A DNA stretch of 64,000 bases from Streptomyces sp. NBRC 110035 (GCF_000829695.1 NZ_BBNN01000017.1:325175-389174), one strand, 5' to 3'. Numbered from the stretch's first letter, positions 53,093-61,901 are shown. Notes: generated by a model not told the origin, from the sequence alone. Made by a program: numbers and translations.

Positions 53093-53536
53093 ATGAGCAC
53101 TCCAGAGACATCACGGTTTGTACGGCTTCGGGTCGACCTTGTTCTCGAGGTCGGCGACGAGGACGCCGTGGCCAGGGCGGCGCTGGCCAGGATCGCGGAC
53201 GACGGCGACCTGTCGGCCGAGGAGCAGGAGCCGGCCCGGGGTGCGGTGACCGGGGACACGGCCGAGGCGCTCGCGCATCTCGTCGACCCGTTCGGGCTGG
53301 TCGGTGACGTGCCGGGCGTGGAACTCCAGCAGGCCTCGTGGAGCAGCGAGGAGATCGACTACGACCCGGACTCGCCCCAGTGGGACCTCGACGGGGACGG
53401 GTTCGACGGCGACGGGTTCGGTGATGACGGGTTCGGTGATGACGGATTCGACGGTGACGGATTCGACGGTGACGGAACCGACGAGGCGTCAGGCGCCGGC
53501 GCAGCGGGGGGCGGTCCAGGCGAACGCGACAAATAG
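53093..53536 (+). CDS. Acidic protein with Asp/Gly/Phe repeats
   Basis: 147 residues, very acidic and without signal peptide. Residues 1-95 form a compact domain (FVRLRVDLVLEVGDEDAVAR, EALAHLVDPFGLVGDVPGVE) of unknown family. From residue ~102 a run of five-residue repeats, (G/D)DGF(D/G), follows and ends in a Gly/Ala tail. The DNA repeats are nearly exact 15-mers. The ATG 53093 is leaderless by TACGCT (53081-53086). The repeats look like metal-binding or low-complexity linkers, but function is unknown. Confidence 0.75.
   Translation: MSTPETSRFVRLRVDLVLEVGDEDAVARAALARIADDGDLSAEEQEPARGAVTGDTAEALAHLVDPFGLVGDVPGVELQQASWSSEEIDYDPDSPQWDLDGDGFDGDGFGDDGFGDDGFDGDGFDGDGTDEASGAGAAGGGPGERDK
53396..53470 (+). 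repeat. 15-bp tandem repeats (5 units) in acidic-protein gene
   Basis: Five in-frame 15-base units from 53396 to 53470; units 2 and 3 are identical and units 4 and 5 are identical. They encode the five-residue Asp/Gly/Phe repeats. Confidence 0.9.
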
Positions 53537-53889
53537 CTCAATGTGAGCATGGTCCGCGAAACAGTAAAAAGGTGCAAAGTTTTGAATGGGGCTTAAATGT
53601 TATAAGTAGGGCGCGAATGAAGTGAATTGCCGCGGCCGGCGTGACTGGCCGGCCCGGTTTGGGGAAATCGTGACCCCGGGCGGCAACCGTTGCCCGGGGG
53701 CCGACGTCTCTGGTGACGCACGGGCCGATCATCCCCGCCCGGCCGTGACGGACGTGGTGAGCCCCACATTCGCGGCCCGTGTGGAACGGGACCTGCCGGT
53801 CGTAGCGTTGAAGTGTTCGACGGGGACTCTCGGCTTCGGGTGCGGGGCCCGTGCGGTTCGGGCAAGCGGCGACGATGGAGAAGCGTGTG
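53537..53889 (+). other. Long A/T-rich promoter and leader of the L,D-transpeptidase gene
   Basis: The first ~100 bases are strikingly A/T-rich for this genome and contain an extended -10 element TGTTATAAG (53598-53606). If used, the leader is ~280 bases long. It includes a GGCCGG stem (CCGGCC partner) near 53633-53655 and further pairing GC-rich blocks around 53675-53700. No gene fits. Confidence 0.5.
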
Positions 53890-55149
53890 ATGACGGACGG
53901 TAAGCGGCGCAGGGGTCTGACGGCTGCGTCCGCTCTGCTCGGCGGAGTGATGGTGCTCTCGGCGTGTTCCGGCGGCGGCGGTGAGGACACGGGCTCCGGT
54001 GGGGACAGCGGCAAGGGCACGTCGCAGGCCCAGGTCGACGAGGCGGCGGCCAAGAAGACCTCCGAGGCCCAGATCGAGATCACGCCGAAGGACGGCTCCA
54101 ACAACGCCTCCATCAACAACTCCGCCGCGGTCGCCGTGACCAAGGGCACGCTCACCGAGGTCAAGATGACGACCACCGACGGCACCGTCGTCGAGGGTGA
54201 GATATCCGCGGACAAGAAGAGCTGGAAGCCCAGCGGCCAGCTGGAGCGCGCCACCACCTACAAGCTGGCTGCCACCGCCGAGGACTCCGAGGGCCGCGCC
54301 GCCCACGAGAACGCGTCGTTCACCACGGTCTCGCCGACCAACAGCTTCATCGGCACCTTCACCCCGGACGACGGCTCGACCGTGGGCGTCGGCATGCCGG
54401 TGTCGATCAACTTCGACAAGGCGATCAGCAACAAGGCCGAGGTCCAGAAGGGCATCACCGTCTCCACCACCAGCGGTCAGGAGGTCGCCTGCCACTGGTT
54501 CAACGCCAACCGCATGGACTGCCGTCCCGAGGACTACTGGCAGGAGAACTCCACCGTCACCCTGAAGCTGGCGCTCGACGGCGTCGAGGGTGCCGAGGGC
54601 GTCTACGGCGTCCAGCAGAAGACGGTGAACTTCAAGATCGGCCGCAACCAGGTCTCGATCGTCGACGCCGACACCAAGCAGATGAAGGTCACGCAGAACG
54701 GCAAGACCGTCCGGACGATCCCGATCTCCGCCGGGTCGCCCGAGAACAAGACGTACGAAGGCAAGATGGTGATCTCCGAGAAGTTCAAGGAGACCCGGAT
54801 GAACGGCGCGACCGTCGGCTTCACCGACGACGACGGCGAGGGCGAGTACGACATCAAGGACGTGCCGCACGCCATGCGCCTGAGCACGTCGGGCACCTTC
54901 ATCCACGGCAACTACTGGGGCGCCAAGTCCATCTTCGGCAGCGTCAACACCAGCCACGGCTGCGTCGGCCTGGCCGACGTCAAGGGCGCGGACGACCCGA
55001 ACACCCCGGGCTCCTGGTTCTACGACAACTCGATCGTCGGTGACGTCGTCGTCGTGCAGAACACCGGTGACAAGACGATCGCCCCGGACAACGGCCTCAA
55101 CGGCTGGAACATGGACTGGGCCCAGTGGAAGGCGGGCTCGGCGGTCTGA
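53890..55149 (+). CDS. L,D-transpeptidase lipoprotein (YkuD)
   Basis: 419 residues. A lipobox MVLSACSGG (Cys ~29), a Gly/Ser linker, two Ig-like domains (residues ~60-250; LERATTYKLAATAEDSEG, SFIGTFTPDDGSTVGVGMPV), then the YkuD catalytic domain: HGNYWGAKSIFGS and NTSHGCVGLADVKGA with the active Cys. It cross-links peptidoglycan through 3-3 bonds, acting outside the membrane. ATG 53890 has GGAGAAG 5-6 bases upstream; GTG 53887 and ATG 53875 are alternatives. Streptomyces usually encodes several such enzymes. A long leader suggests extra control. Confidence 0.92.
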   Translation: MTDGKRRRGLTAASALLGGVMVLSACSGGGGEDTGSGGDSGKGTSQAQVDEAAAKKTSEAQIEITPKDGSNNASINNSAAVAVTKGTLTEVKMTTTDGTVVEGEISADKKSWKPSGQLERATTYKLAATAEDSEGRAAHENASFTTVSPTNSFIGTFTPDDGSTVGVGMPVSINFDKAISNKAEVQKGITVSTTSGQEVACHWFNANRMDCRPEDYWQENSTVTLKLALDGVEGAEGVYGVQQKTVNFKIGRNQVSIVDADTKQMKVTQNGKTVRTIPISAGSPENKTYEGKMVISEKFKETRMNGATVGFTDDDGEGEYDIKDVPHAMRLSTSGTFIHGNYWGAKSIFGSVNTSHGCVGLADVKGADDPNTPGSWFYDNSIVGDVVVVQNTGDKTIAPDNGLNGWNMDWAQWKAGSAV

Positions 55150-55202
55150 CCCGGCCGCCGGCCCCACCCGGCACCCACTGCCCGACCCGCCCGATGCCCG
55201 AC

Positions 55203-55242
55203 CGATGCCGCCGTCCGCCCGAAAGGGCGGGCGGCGGCATCG
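55203..55242 (+). terminator. Terminator hairpin after L,D-transpeptidase gene
   Basis: An 18-bp stem (55203-55220 with 55225-55242, one G-T pair) capped by a GAAA tetraloop. Confidence 0.85.
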
Positions 55243-55316
55243 CTTCGTTCGCGTGGCCGGGCTGTCTTCTCATGCGGCTCTTATCCCGGGCTCAACACTT
55301 CATCACGGGCCGTCCC

Positions 55317-55322
55317 TAGCTT
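55317..55322 (+). promoter_or_regulatory. -10 box of FtsX-type permease gene
   Basis: TAGCTT ends seven bases before ATG 55330, with no ribosome site between: a leaderless start. Confidence 0.5.
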
Positions 55323-55329
55323 GCCCTCT

Positions 55330-56826
55330 ATGTTCTTCACCTATCTGAGGCGCGAACTGCGCCGCCGCAGAAAAGCGGCCCTCGTCGTCGCCTCCGGCCT
55401 CGCGCTCGGTATCGCGCTGGTCATCGTCGTCAGCTCCGTGTCCTCCGGGATGGGCAAGGCGCAGGAGAAGGTCCTGCAGTCGCTGTACGGACTGGGCACG
55501 GACATGACGGTCACCAAGGCCGTGGAGGTGCCCGAAGAGGGCGCGGAGCGCCCGGAGCGCCCGGAGCGGCCGAGCTTCAGCTTCGACGCCCAGGACGAGG
55601 ACTCCGGCGAGGAGCAGAGCACCGACCGCGTCATGGTGCAGGGCTTCCAGAGCCTGGCCGGCTCCACCGTGGACAAGGTAGGCGAGCAGAGCGGTGTCGC
55701 CGACGCCGTGGGCGGGCTGAGCCTCCAGGTCGTCAAGGTCAGCGGCGAGTTCACCCGCGGCCAGGTCCAGCAGGACGACGGGAGCGGCGGGAGCGGCGGG
55801 AGCGGCCGGGAGGGCGCCCCCGGCGGGGCCGCGCCGTCGGAGGGCGGCGGCCGGGTGCAGGGCGGCGGCGCCGACTTCGAGGTCAACAGCTACTCCGTCT
55901 ACGGCACCGACGTCACCGAGTCGGAGCTCGGCCCGCTGACCTCCTCCGGGATCACCGACGGCCGGACCTTCAAAGCGAGCGAGACCGACGCGAAGGTGGC
56001 CGTCGTCGACTCCGCCCACGCCAAGGAGAAGGAGCTCGAGACCGGTGACACCGTCACCGTCAAGAGCACCAAGTTCAAGATCATCGGTATCGCCACCGCC
56101 GAGAGCGGAGACGCCGCCGCCGACCTCTACCTCCCGCTGAAGCAGGCCCAGACCCTCGCCGACGCCGAGGACGAGGTCACCACGATCTACGTCCGGGCGA
56201 CCGACTCGCAGCAGCTCGGCAGTGTCAAGTCCGCGATCCGGAAGAACGTTTCGGGAACGACGGTCACCACCTCCGCCGACCTCGCGGACACCGTCTCCGG
56301 CTCGCTGTCCACCGCGTCCTCCCTCGCCACCGGCGTCGGCACGTGGCTGTCGGCCGCGGTGCTCGTGGCCGCGTTCCTCGTCGCCGGGCTGCTCACCTCC
56401 TCGGCGGTCTCCCGCCGGGTGCGCGAGTTCGGCACGCTGAAGGCGCTCGGCTGGAAGTCGGGGCGGGTGACCGGACAGGTGGTCGGCGAGGCGCTCGTGC
56501 ACGGCCTGATCGGCGGCGCGCTCGGTATCGCGCTCGGCCTGGCGGGCGCCTACGCCGTCACCGCGATCAGCCCCACCCTGCAGGCCGAACTCGCCGGCGG
56601 CGGAGCCGGCGCGGGCGGTCGCGGCGGCATGGGCGGCCCGGGCGGCGGTCCCGGCCGGGAAGCGGCTGCCAAGACCCTCGAGGTCGCCCTCACCGCGCCG
56701 GTCAGCCTCACGACCGTCGCCCTCGCGGTGGGCCTCGCGGTGGCCGGCGGTCTCGTCGCCGGTGCCTTCGGCGGCTGGCGCGCCTCCCGCCTCCGGCCGG
56801 CGGATGCCCTGCGCCGCGTCGCGTAA
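55330..56826 (+). CDS. ABC transporter permease, FtsX/MacB type
   Basis: 498 residues. A first membrane helix (RKAALVVASGLALGIALVIVVS), a large extracellular domain of ~310 residues with a Gly/Ser-rich insert, then three helices typical of FtsX (LSAAVLVAAFLVAGLLTSSA; GEALVHGLIGGALGIALGLA; LTTVALAVGLAVAGGLVAGA). The motif VSRRVREFGTLKALGW is the family hallmark. With the next gene it forms a MacB-like exporter or a wall-stress complex. ATG 55330. There is no two-component pair beside it. Substrate unknown; antimicrobial peptide or lipoprotein export are options. Confidence 0.88.
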   Translation: MFFTYLRRELRRRRKAALVVASGLALGIALVIVVSSVSSGMGKAQEKVLQSLYGLGTDMTVTKAVEVPEEGAERPERPERPSFSFDAQDEDSGEEQSTDRVMVQGFQSLAGSTVDKVGEQSGVADAVGGLSLQVVKVSGEFTRGQVQQDDGSGGSGGSGREGAPGGAAPSEGGGRVQGGGADFEVNSYSVYGTDVTESELGPLTSSGITDGRTFKASETDAKVAVVDSAHAKEKELETGDTVTVKSTKFKIIGIATAESGDAAADLYLPLKQAQTLADAEDEVTTIYVRATDSQQLGSVKSAIRKNVSGTTVTTSADLADTVSGSLSTASSLATGVGTWLSAAVLVAAFLVAGLLTSSAVSRRVREFGTLKALGWKSGRVTGQVVGEALVHGLIGGALGIALGLAGAYAVTAISPTLQAELAGGGAGAGGRGGMGGPGGGPGREAAAKTLEVALTAPVSLTTVALAVGLAVAGGLVAGAFGGWRASRLRPADALRRVA

Positions 56827-56941
56827 CGCCGCTGCGCCCGGCGCCGCCCGGGACCGCCGGCGGCGCCGGCACCCGCACCGCGGGGCCCCGCCCCGCTGCC
56901 GACGGGCCCGCACCCTCTCACCGCAATCCAGGAGTTGACCC

Positions 56942-57625
56942 ATGTACGCACTCAAAGGCGTCACCCGGCGCTACACCCGGGGCAAGGACACCGTCCACGC
57001 CCTCGACGGCATCGACCTGACGATCCCCGACGGCGACCGGCTCGTCATCCAGGGCCCCACCGGCGGCGGCAAGTCCACACTGCTGCAGATGCTCGGCGCG
57101 CTCGACCGCCCCAGTTCCGGCGAGATCCTCCTCGACGGCACCGACCTGGCCAAGCTGCCGGAGGCCCGGCTCACCCGGGTGCGCAGCGAGAGCATCGGCT
57201 TCGTCTTCCAGTCCTTCAACCTGATCCCGACCCTCACCGCGCAGGAGAACGTCGAGACCGCGCTCGTCCCGCTCGGGGTGAGGACGAAGGAACGCCGCGA
57301 GAAGGCCGCCGAGGCGCTGGCCGCGGTCGGGCTCGGCGAGCGGCTCGGACACCTGCCCGCCGAGATGTCCGGTGGCCAGCAGCAGCGGGTGGCCATCGCC
57401 CGGGCGCTGGTGAAGGAACCGAAGGTGCTGCTCGCCGACGAACCCACCGGAAACCTCGACGAGTCGATGCGCGACGAGATCATGGACGTACTGATCCGGA
57501 TGTGGAAGGAGCTCGGGCTCACCTTCGTCATGGTCACCCACGACTCCACCCTGGCGAAGCAGGCCCCGCGCGTGGCGACCATCCGCAAGGGCCGCGTCAC
57601 GGTCGAGGAGAACGTGGGCGCCTGA
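56942..57625 (+). CDS. ABC transporter ATPase of FtsX-type exporter
   Basis: 227 residues. Walker A GPTGGGKST (residues ~40-48; the usual S-G-S-G-K-S/T appears as T-G-G-G-K-S), Q-loop VFQSFNLIPTLTAQENV, signature MSGGQQQRVAIARAL, Walker B LLADEPTGNLD and H-loop MVTHD. It matches LolD/MacB-type subunits. ATG 56942 follows CAGGAGTTGAC, 115 bases after the permease, so both are likely on one transcript. Confidence 0.93.
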   Translation: MYALKGVTRRYTRGKDTVHALDGIDLTIPDGDRLVIQGPTGGGKSTLLQMLGALDRPSSGEILLDGTDLAKLPEARLTRVRSESIGFVFQSFNLIPTLTAQENVETALVPLGVRTKERREKAAEALAAVGLGERLGHLPAEMSGGQQQRVAIARALVKEPKVLLADEPTGNLDESMRDEIMDVLIRMWKELGLTFVMVTHDSTLAKQAPRVATIRKGRVTVEENVGA

Positions 57626-57845
57626 CCCGCGGACACGGCGCGTCCCCGCCGCCGGTCGGGTACCGGTGAGGAAGGGCTCCGAAGCTGTTTCCGGGGCCGG
57701 CGGGGTTGCCGGCAGGGCGGGCCTGCTCCCGGCCCCGCGTACGGCTCCGTGACTTCGTGGCCGGGGCGGACCGCGTGAGGTTCCCCCCGCTGGCCGGACA
57801 GCTTGATACTGGGACGGATGGTCCCGGAGGAAGCAGTCACAGGTA

Positions 57846-58151
57846 GTGAGTAGCAAGAGCAACATGAGTAAGCGGTACACGGCCGAGTTCAAGCGGGACG
57901 CGGTCGCCTTGGCGTTGTCCTCGGAGAAGACGGTCACCGAGGTCGCGAGGGATCCGGGCGTGAGTCCGGAAGGGCTGCGGGGGTGGGTGAAGCAGGCGAA
58001 GGCCGACCGCGGTGAGGGACCCGCCGGGGCTTTGACCAGTGCGGAGCGTGAGGAGTTGGTCCGGCTGCGGCGGAGGGTTCGCGAGCAGGAGGCCACGATC
58101 GAGGTTCTGGGGAAAGCGACCGCCTTCTTCGCTCGGGACAAGATGAGGTAG
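57846..58151 (+). CDS. IS3-family transposase OrfA
   Basis: 101 residues. HTH (FKRDAVALALSSEKTVTEVARD, GVSPEGLRGWVKQAK) then a leucine-zipper-like region (REELVRLRRRVREQEATIEV). It binds the IS ends. The start is GTG 57846 with GGAGGAA upstream, or ATG 57864. It ends six bases before OrfB, which is in the -1 frame, so a fused OrfAB may be made by frameshifting. Confidence 0.9.
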   Translation: MSSKSNMSKRYTAEFKRDAVALALSSEKTVTEVARDPGVSPEGLRGWVKQAKADRGEGPAGALTSAEREELVRLRRRVREQEATIEVLGKATAFFARDKMR

Positions 58152-58156
58152 ACACC

Positions 58157-59065
58157 GTGGCACGGTGTCGTTTCATCGATGCGGAGAAGGCATCGGAGGG
58201 TAATCCCGCAGGTCACAGTGTTGCTTTTCTGTGCCGTGTGCTGGGAGTGCCCCGTTCCACCTACTACGCGCACAGGGCGTCACGGCCGGCCCGGTCGGTG
58301 CGGGAGCGGGCCGAGGAGGTGCTGGTGGGCGAGATCCGGGTGCTTCACGCCGGATCTCGCGGTGCCTACGGGGCCCCGCGGATCCACGCCGCCCTGCGGC
58401 GGGCCGGGCGGGTGGTGAACTCCAAGAGGATCGAGCGGCTGATGCGCAAGCACCGGATCGTCGGGATCGCCCGCCGCCGGCGGCGGGGCCTGACCCGGCA
58501 GGCGAAGCGGGCGGTGTTCGCGCTCGACCTGATCGGCCGGGACTTCACCGCGCCCCGGCCCGGGATGCGGCTCGTCGGCGACATGACTGAACTCGGCATG
58601 CTGGAAGGGAAGTTGTACCTGGCGACCTGTATCGATCTCGCGACGCGGGAGGTGGTCGGCTGGGCGATGGCCGACCACCACCGCGCCGAGCTGCCGGTCG
58701 CCGCCTTGCGGATGGCGGCCGGGCGTGGCGGCCTGGAGCCGGGTTGCGTCATGCATACGGATCGCGGCAGCGAGTGCACGAGTGACGAATTCCGCAGCGA
58801 AATACGCAAGTTGGGCATGAGGCAGTCGATGGGGCGCGTCGGCTCTTGTTACGATAATGCCGCCGCAGAAAGTTGGTTCGCCATCCTGAAAGCGGAGATC
58901 GGGACGACCATGTGGGAGACCCGGGAGGCCGCCCGGGCCGACGTTTTCCGCTACGTCGAGGTCGAGTACAACCGCAGCCGGCTCCGTCGGCACCCCGACT
59001 ACGGGTACGTCACCCCGCTCGAAACGAGATCCTTGCTCAGGCAGAGCCTCGTCCCGGCAGCGTAA
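58157..59065 (+). CDS. IS3-family transposase OrfB (DDE integrase)
   Basis: 302 residues. An HTH_21 segment (GAYGAPRIHAALRRAGRVVN) precedes the rve catalytic core: VGDMTELGMLEGKLYL (first Asp), HTDRGSECTS (second Asp) and NAAAESWFAILKAE (Glu, 35 residues after the second Asp). All three acids are present and no stop breaks the frame, so the element may be active. GTG 58157 is used; production as OrfAB by frameshift is usual in this family. Confidence 0.92.
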   Translation: MARCRFIDAEKASEGNPAGHSVAFLCRVLGVPRSTYYAHRASRPARSVRERAEEVLVGEIRVLHAGSRGAYGAPRIHAALRRAGRVVNSKRIERLMRKHRIVGIARRRRRGLTRQAKRAVFALDLIGRDFTAPRPGMRLVGDMTELGMLEGKLYLATCIDLATREVVGWAMADHHRAELPVAALRMAAGRGGLEPGCVMHTDRGSECTSDEFRSEIRKLGMRQSMGRVGSCYDNAAAESWFAILKAEIGTTMWETREAARADVFRYVEVEYNRSRLRRHPDYGYVTPLETRSLLRQSLVPAA

Positions 59066-59104
59066 ACACCCGCTGTCCAGTTCGCGGGGGGAACTTCCAC
59101 CACG

Positions 59105-59364
59105 GTGTCCGCGCCGCTCGACCTCGACGCGTACCTGTCGCTGCTGCGGACGGACAGCGCGCTGGTGAACGTGGGCGCCCCCGAGCAGCCCGTCTCGCTC
59201 AACCTCTTCTCGGTGATCGCCGGACGCAAGACCCTCGCGGGTTCGAGCATCGGCGGCATCCGGCAGACCCAGGAGATGCTGGACTTCTGCGCCGCGCACG
59301 GCATCGGCGCTGAACAGCGACGTCCGCTACCGCTTCGTGATCGACACGGCGACGATCCGACACC
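59105..59364 (+). pseudogene. Remnant of zinc-type NAD(P) alcohol dehydrogenase, 3' end only
   Basis: Reads VSAPLDLDAYLSLLRTD, ALVNVGAPEQPVSLNLFSVI, AGRKTLAGSSIGGIRQTQEM and LDFCAAHGIGA, the usual end of YahK/AdhC-type dehydrogenases. About 20 expected residues are then missing and the last part, SDVRYRFVIDTATI, appears in another frame from 59313. The first two thirds of the gene are absent, and not found on the other side of the IS, so IS-linked deletion is likely. No function remains. Confidence 0.8.
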
Positions 59365-59430
59365 CGGCCCGGCTCGGCCCGGCTCGGCTCGGCCCGGCCC
59401 GGCTCGGTCAGGCCCGGTCAGGCCTGACGG
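59365..59430. repeat. Degenerate CCCGGCTCGG repeats
   Basis: About six overlapping CCGGCTCGG/CCCGGTCAGG words in tandem after the dehydrogenase remnant. Slippage-type sequence, no coding role. Confidence 0.7.
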
Positions 59431-59442
59431 ACGAAGCCGTGA

Positions 59443-59470
59443 CCCGGGCCCCGGCGCGCCGGGGCCCGGG
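59443..59470. terminator. Perfect 28-bp palindrome, likely terminator of the membrane-protein gene
   Basis: Positions 59443-59470 read the same on both strands (12-bp arms around GCGC). It lies 20 bases past the stop of the - strand gene. Confidence 0.65.
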
Positions 59471-59490
59471 CCGGTCGGCGTCCGCCGCGG

Positions 59491-60612
59491 TCACTGCGGC
59501 AGGGTCGCCGGGCTGCCGCCGTTGGCCTCGTAGCCCGCGACCGCCAGGGCCCGGTAGACCGCGAACTCCGCGGCCGGGTCGGGGGACAGGGTCCAGGGAA
59601 GCGCGCCGACGTGGCCGTCGATGTGTACCAGCTGGTCCATGGCCTCCGCCCAGCGCTCACCGCGGACCAGGAAGAAGACCAGCAGATGCCGGACGTGGGC
59701 CGCCATCGGGTCGTCCGGGCGGGCCGCGTGCACCGCGTGCAGCGCGCCGTGGACCGCCTTCGTCACCACCTGGCTCTGGTAGAAACCACTGACCAGGTTC
59801 ACCTCCGGAAGGTGCTCGAACACCGCGAACAGCGGCATCGCGGCCAGCAGCGACCCCTGCGGTGCCCGCGCCGCCGCGGCCTCCGCGAACGAGTTCGCCA
59901 GCTCCCGCGAGCCGTGCCACTTCTCGCACCAGTAGTGCAGCGCGGCCAGGTGGGCGCCCATGTGGGCCGGCGCGCGGTCCAGGATCTTCAGCCAGACCTG
60001 CTCGAACTCCGCCCGCTCGTAAGCCAGTCCGCGGGCCACCGACAGCTCCACGATGTACGGGACCGGGTCACCGGGGGCCAGCAGCGCCGCCTCGCCGCAC
60101 GCCGCCTTCGCCTCCTCCATGATGATCCGGAACTCGTCCGTCCCGGGCGCCGCCGTACGCCACGCCTGCTGCACCAGGAACTCGGCGTGCACCGCCGCGC
60201 CGCCCGCGTCCTTGGGCGCCTCCGAGCGCCACACCCGAAGCCACTGCCCGCCCGCGGACTCACCGGCCGCCCCGCCGGGCCGCGCGGTGAGCTCCAGGGA
60301 GGCGGCGCCCGCGAAGGCCTGCACGCGCTGCCAGCGCAGCTCGCTCGTCGCCTCGGTGCCGGCCAACAACTGCTGGGCCCCGCGGTAGTCCCGGGTGCGC
60401 TGCACCAGGTCCAGGACGTCCAGCAGGTCCTGGTCGGGTCCGGGCATGCGGACGTCCAGCTCCTCCTCGAGGGCGAAGCCGTACCCGGCCGGGTCCGCCG
60501 CGTCGGGGTGTCCGGCCGGTACCTGCGTGATCCCGCCGCGCCCGCGCCTCAGGAACGGCAGCACCACGAAGCCGATCATGACCACCGCGAGCAGGACCAA
60601 GAGAATCTCCAT
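59491..60612 (-). CDS. Conserved hypothetical single-helix membrane protein
   Basis: 373 residues. An N-terminal helix (MEILLVLLAVVMIGFVVLPF) with basic flank, then a cytoplasmic helical region with Trp-rich, TPR-like spacing (LAALHYWCEKWHGSRELANS, LVFFLVRGERWAEAMDQLVH). VDVRMPGPDQDLLDVLDLVQ-like segment near residue 55. ATG 60612. Similar proteins are found in many Streptomyces, with no known role. Divergent from the metB-type gene, 106 bases apart. Confidence 0.75.
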   Translation of the reverse strand: MEILLVLLAVVMIGFVVLPFLRRGRGGITQVPAGHPDAADPAGYGFALEEELDVRMPGPDQDLLDVLDLVQRTRDYRGAQQLLAGTEATSELRWQRVQAFAGAASLELTARPGGAAGESAGGQWLRVWRSEAPKDAGGAAVHAEFLVQQAWRTAAPGTDEFRIIMEEAKAACGEAALLAPGDPVPYIVELSVARGLAYERAEFEQVWLKILDRAPAHMGAHLAALHYWCEKWHGSRELANSFAEAAAARAPQGSLLAAMPLFAVFEHLPEVNLVSGFYQSQVVTKAVHGALHAVHAARPDDPMAAHVRHLLVFFLVRGERWAEAMDQLVHIDGHVGALPWTLSPDPAAEFAVYRALAVAGYEANGGSPATLPQ

Positions 60613-60718
60613 GTCCCAAGCGAACCAGATCGCGCCGTCACTTGGCCAACGTGGCGCCGGACCTGTGGACAACCCGACTTCCGGCGCCGGGGGCGCGGGC
60701 GCACTACCCTCGGTGCAC

Positions 60719-61876
60719 ATGAGCGACACGCACATCAGCCAGCACTTCGAGACGCTCGCGATCCACGCGGGCAACACGGCCGACCCCCTGACGGGCGCGG
60801 TCGTCCCGCCGATCTACCAGGTCTCCACGTACAAGCAGGACGGTGTCGGCGGCCTGCGCGGCGGCTACGAGTACAGCCGCAGCGCCAACCCGACCAGGAC
60901 CGCGCTGGAGGAGAACCTCGCGGCCCTGGAGGGCGGCCGCCGCGGCCTCGCGTTCGCGTCCGGGCTGGCGGCCGAGGACTGCCTGCTGCGTACGCTGCTC
61001 GCCCCCGGCGACCACGTGGTGATCCCGAACGACGCGTACGGCGGCACGTTCCGCCTGTTCGCCAAGGTCGTCGCCCGCTGGGGCGTGGAGTGGTCGGTGG
61101 CCGACACCAGCGACCCGGCGGCGGTCCGGGCCGCCCTCACCCCGAAGACCAGGGCGGTATGGGTGGAGACTCCCTCCAACCCGCTGCTCGGCATCACCGA
61201 CATCGCCGCCGTCGCCCAGGTCGCCCGGGACGCCGGCGCCCGCCTCGTCGTCGACAACACCTTCGCCACCCCCTACCTCCAGCAGCCGCTCGCGCTCGGC
61301 GCGGACGTCGTCGTGCACTCCCTGACCAAGTACATGGGCGGCCACTCGGACGTCGTCGGCGGTGCCCTGGTCACGGGCGACGCGGAGCTCGGCGAGGAGC
61401 TCGCCTACCACCAGAACGCGATGGGCGCGGTCGCCGGGCCGTTCGACTCCTGGCTGGTGCTGCGCGGCGCCAAGACGCTCTCCGTGCGCATGGACCGGCA
61501 CAGCGAGAACGCCACCAAGGTCGCCGACATGCTCAGCAGGCACGCGCGCGTGACGAGCGTCCTCTACCCGGGGCTGCCCGAGCACCCCGGCCACGAGGTC
61601 GCCGCCAAGCAGATGCGAGCCTTCGGCGGCATGGTCTCCTTCCGCGTGGAGGGCGGCGAGGAGGCGGCCGTCGAGGTCTGCAACCGGGCCGAGGTGTTCA
61701 CGCTCGGCGAGTCCCTGGGCGGCGTCGAGTCACTGATCGAGCACCCCGGACGCATGACGCACGCGTCCGTCGCGGGCTCCGCCCTCGAGGTCCCCGCCGA
61801 CCTGGTCCGCCTCTCCGTCGGCATCGAGAACATCGACGACCTGCTCGAGGACCTCCAGCAGGCGCTCGGCCGCTGA
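60719..61876 (+). CDS. metB: Cystathionine gamma-synthase/lyase family enzyme
   Basis: 385 residues, PLP-dependent. GGYEYSRSANPTRTALEENL, ALEGGRRGLAFASGLAA, VDNTFATPYLQQPL and the PLP-Lys in HSLTKYMGGHSDVVGG. MGAVAGPFDSWLVLRGAKTL and GGVESLIEHPGRMTHAS complete the fold. It either joins O-acyl-homoserine with cysteine (synthase) or splits cystathionine (lyase); both occur in actinobacteria and the motifs do not separate them. ATG 60719, with TACCCT (60705-60710) 8 bases upstream. In S. coelicolor the counterpart is called metB (recalled). Confidence 0.9.
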   Translation: MSDTHISQHFETLAIHAGNTADPLTGAVVPPIYQVSTYKQDGVGGLRGGYEYSRSANPTRTALEENLAALEGGRRGLAFASGLAAEDCLLRTLLAPGDHVVIPNDAYGGTFRLFAKVVARWGVEWSVADTSDPAAVRAALTPKTRAVWVETPSNPLLGITDIAAVAQVARDAGARLVVDNTFATPYLQQPLALGADVVVHSLTKYMGGHSDVVGGALVTGDAELGEELAYHQNAMGAVAGPFDSWLVLRGAKTLSVRMDRHSENATKVADMLSRHARVTSVLYPGLPEHPGHEVAAKQMRAFGGMVSFRVEGGEEAAVEVCNRAEVFTLGESLGGVESLIEHPGRMTHASVAGSALEVPADLVRLSVGIENIDDLLEDLQQALGR

Positions 61877-61901
61877 GGGCCGCCGCCGGAGCCCGGGTCG
61901 A

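Larger units (their letters stand above)
57776..59099. mobile_element. IS3-family insertion sequence, ~1.32 kb
   Basis: Two transposase frames flanked by imperfect inverted ends: left 57776-57802 and right 59072-59099. Both ends share the 8-mer TTCCCCCC plus GC, and GGACAGC, with small differences between. The element starts TGAGG and, read from the right, TGGAAG. No matching 3-bp target duplication was found, which agrees with loss of one flank. The exact ends may be off by one or two bases. Confidence 0.85.

Noticed and set aside
53613..53889. ydaO-type c-di-AMP riboswitch in the transpeptidase leader
   Set aside because: The conserved core words of that switch were not found; only general pairing GC blocks are present.
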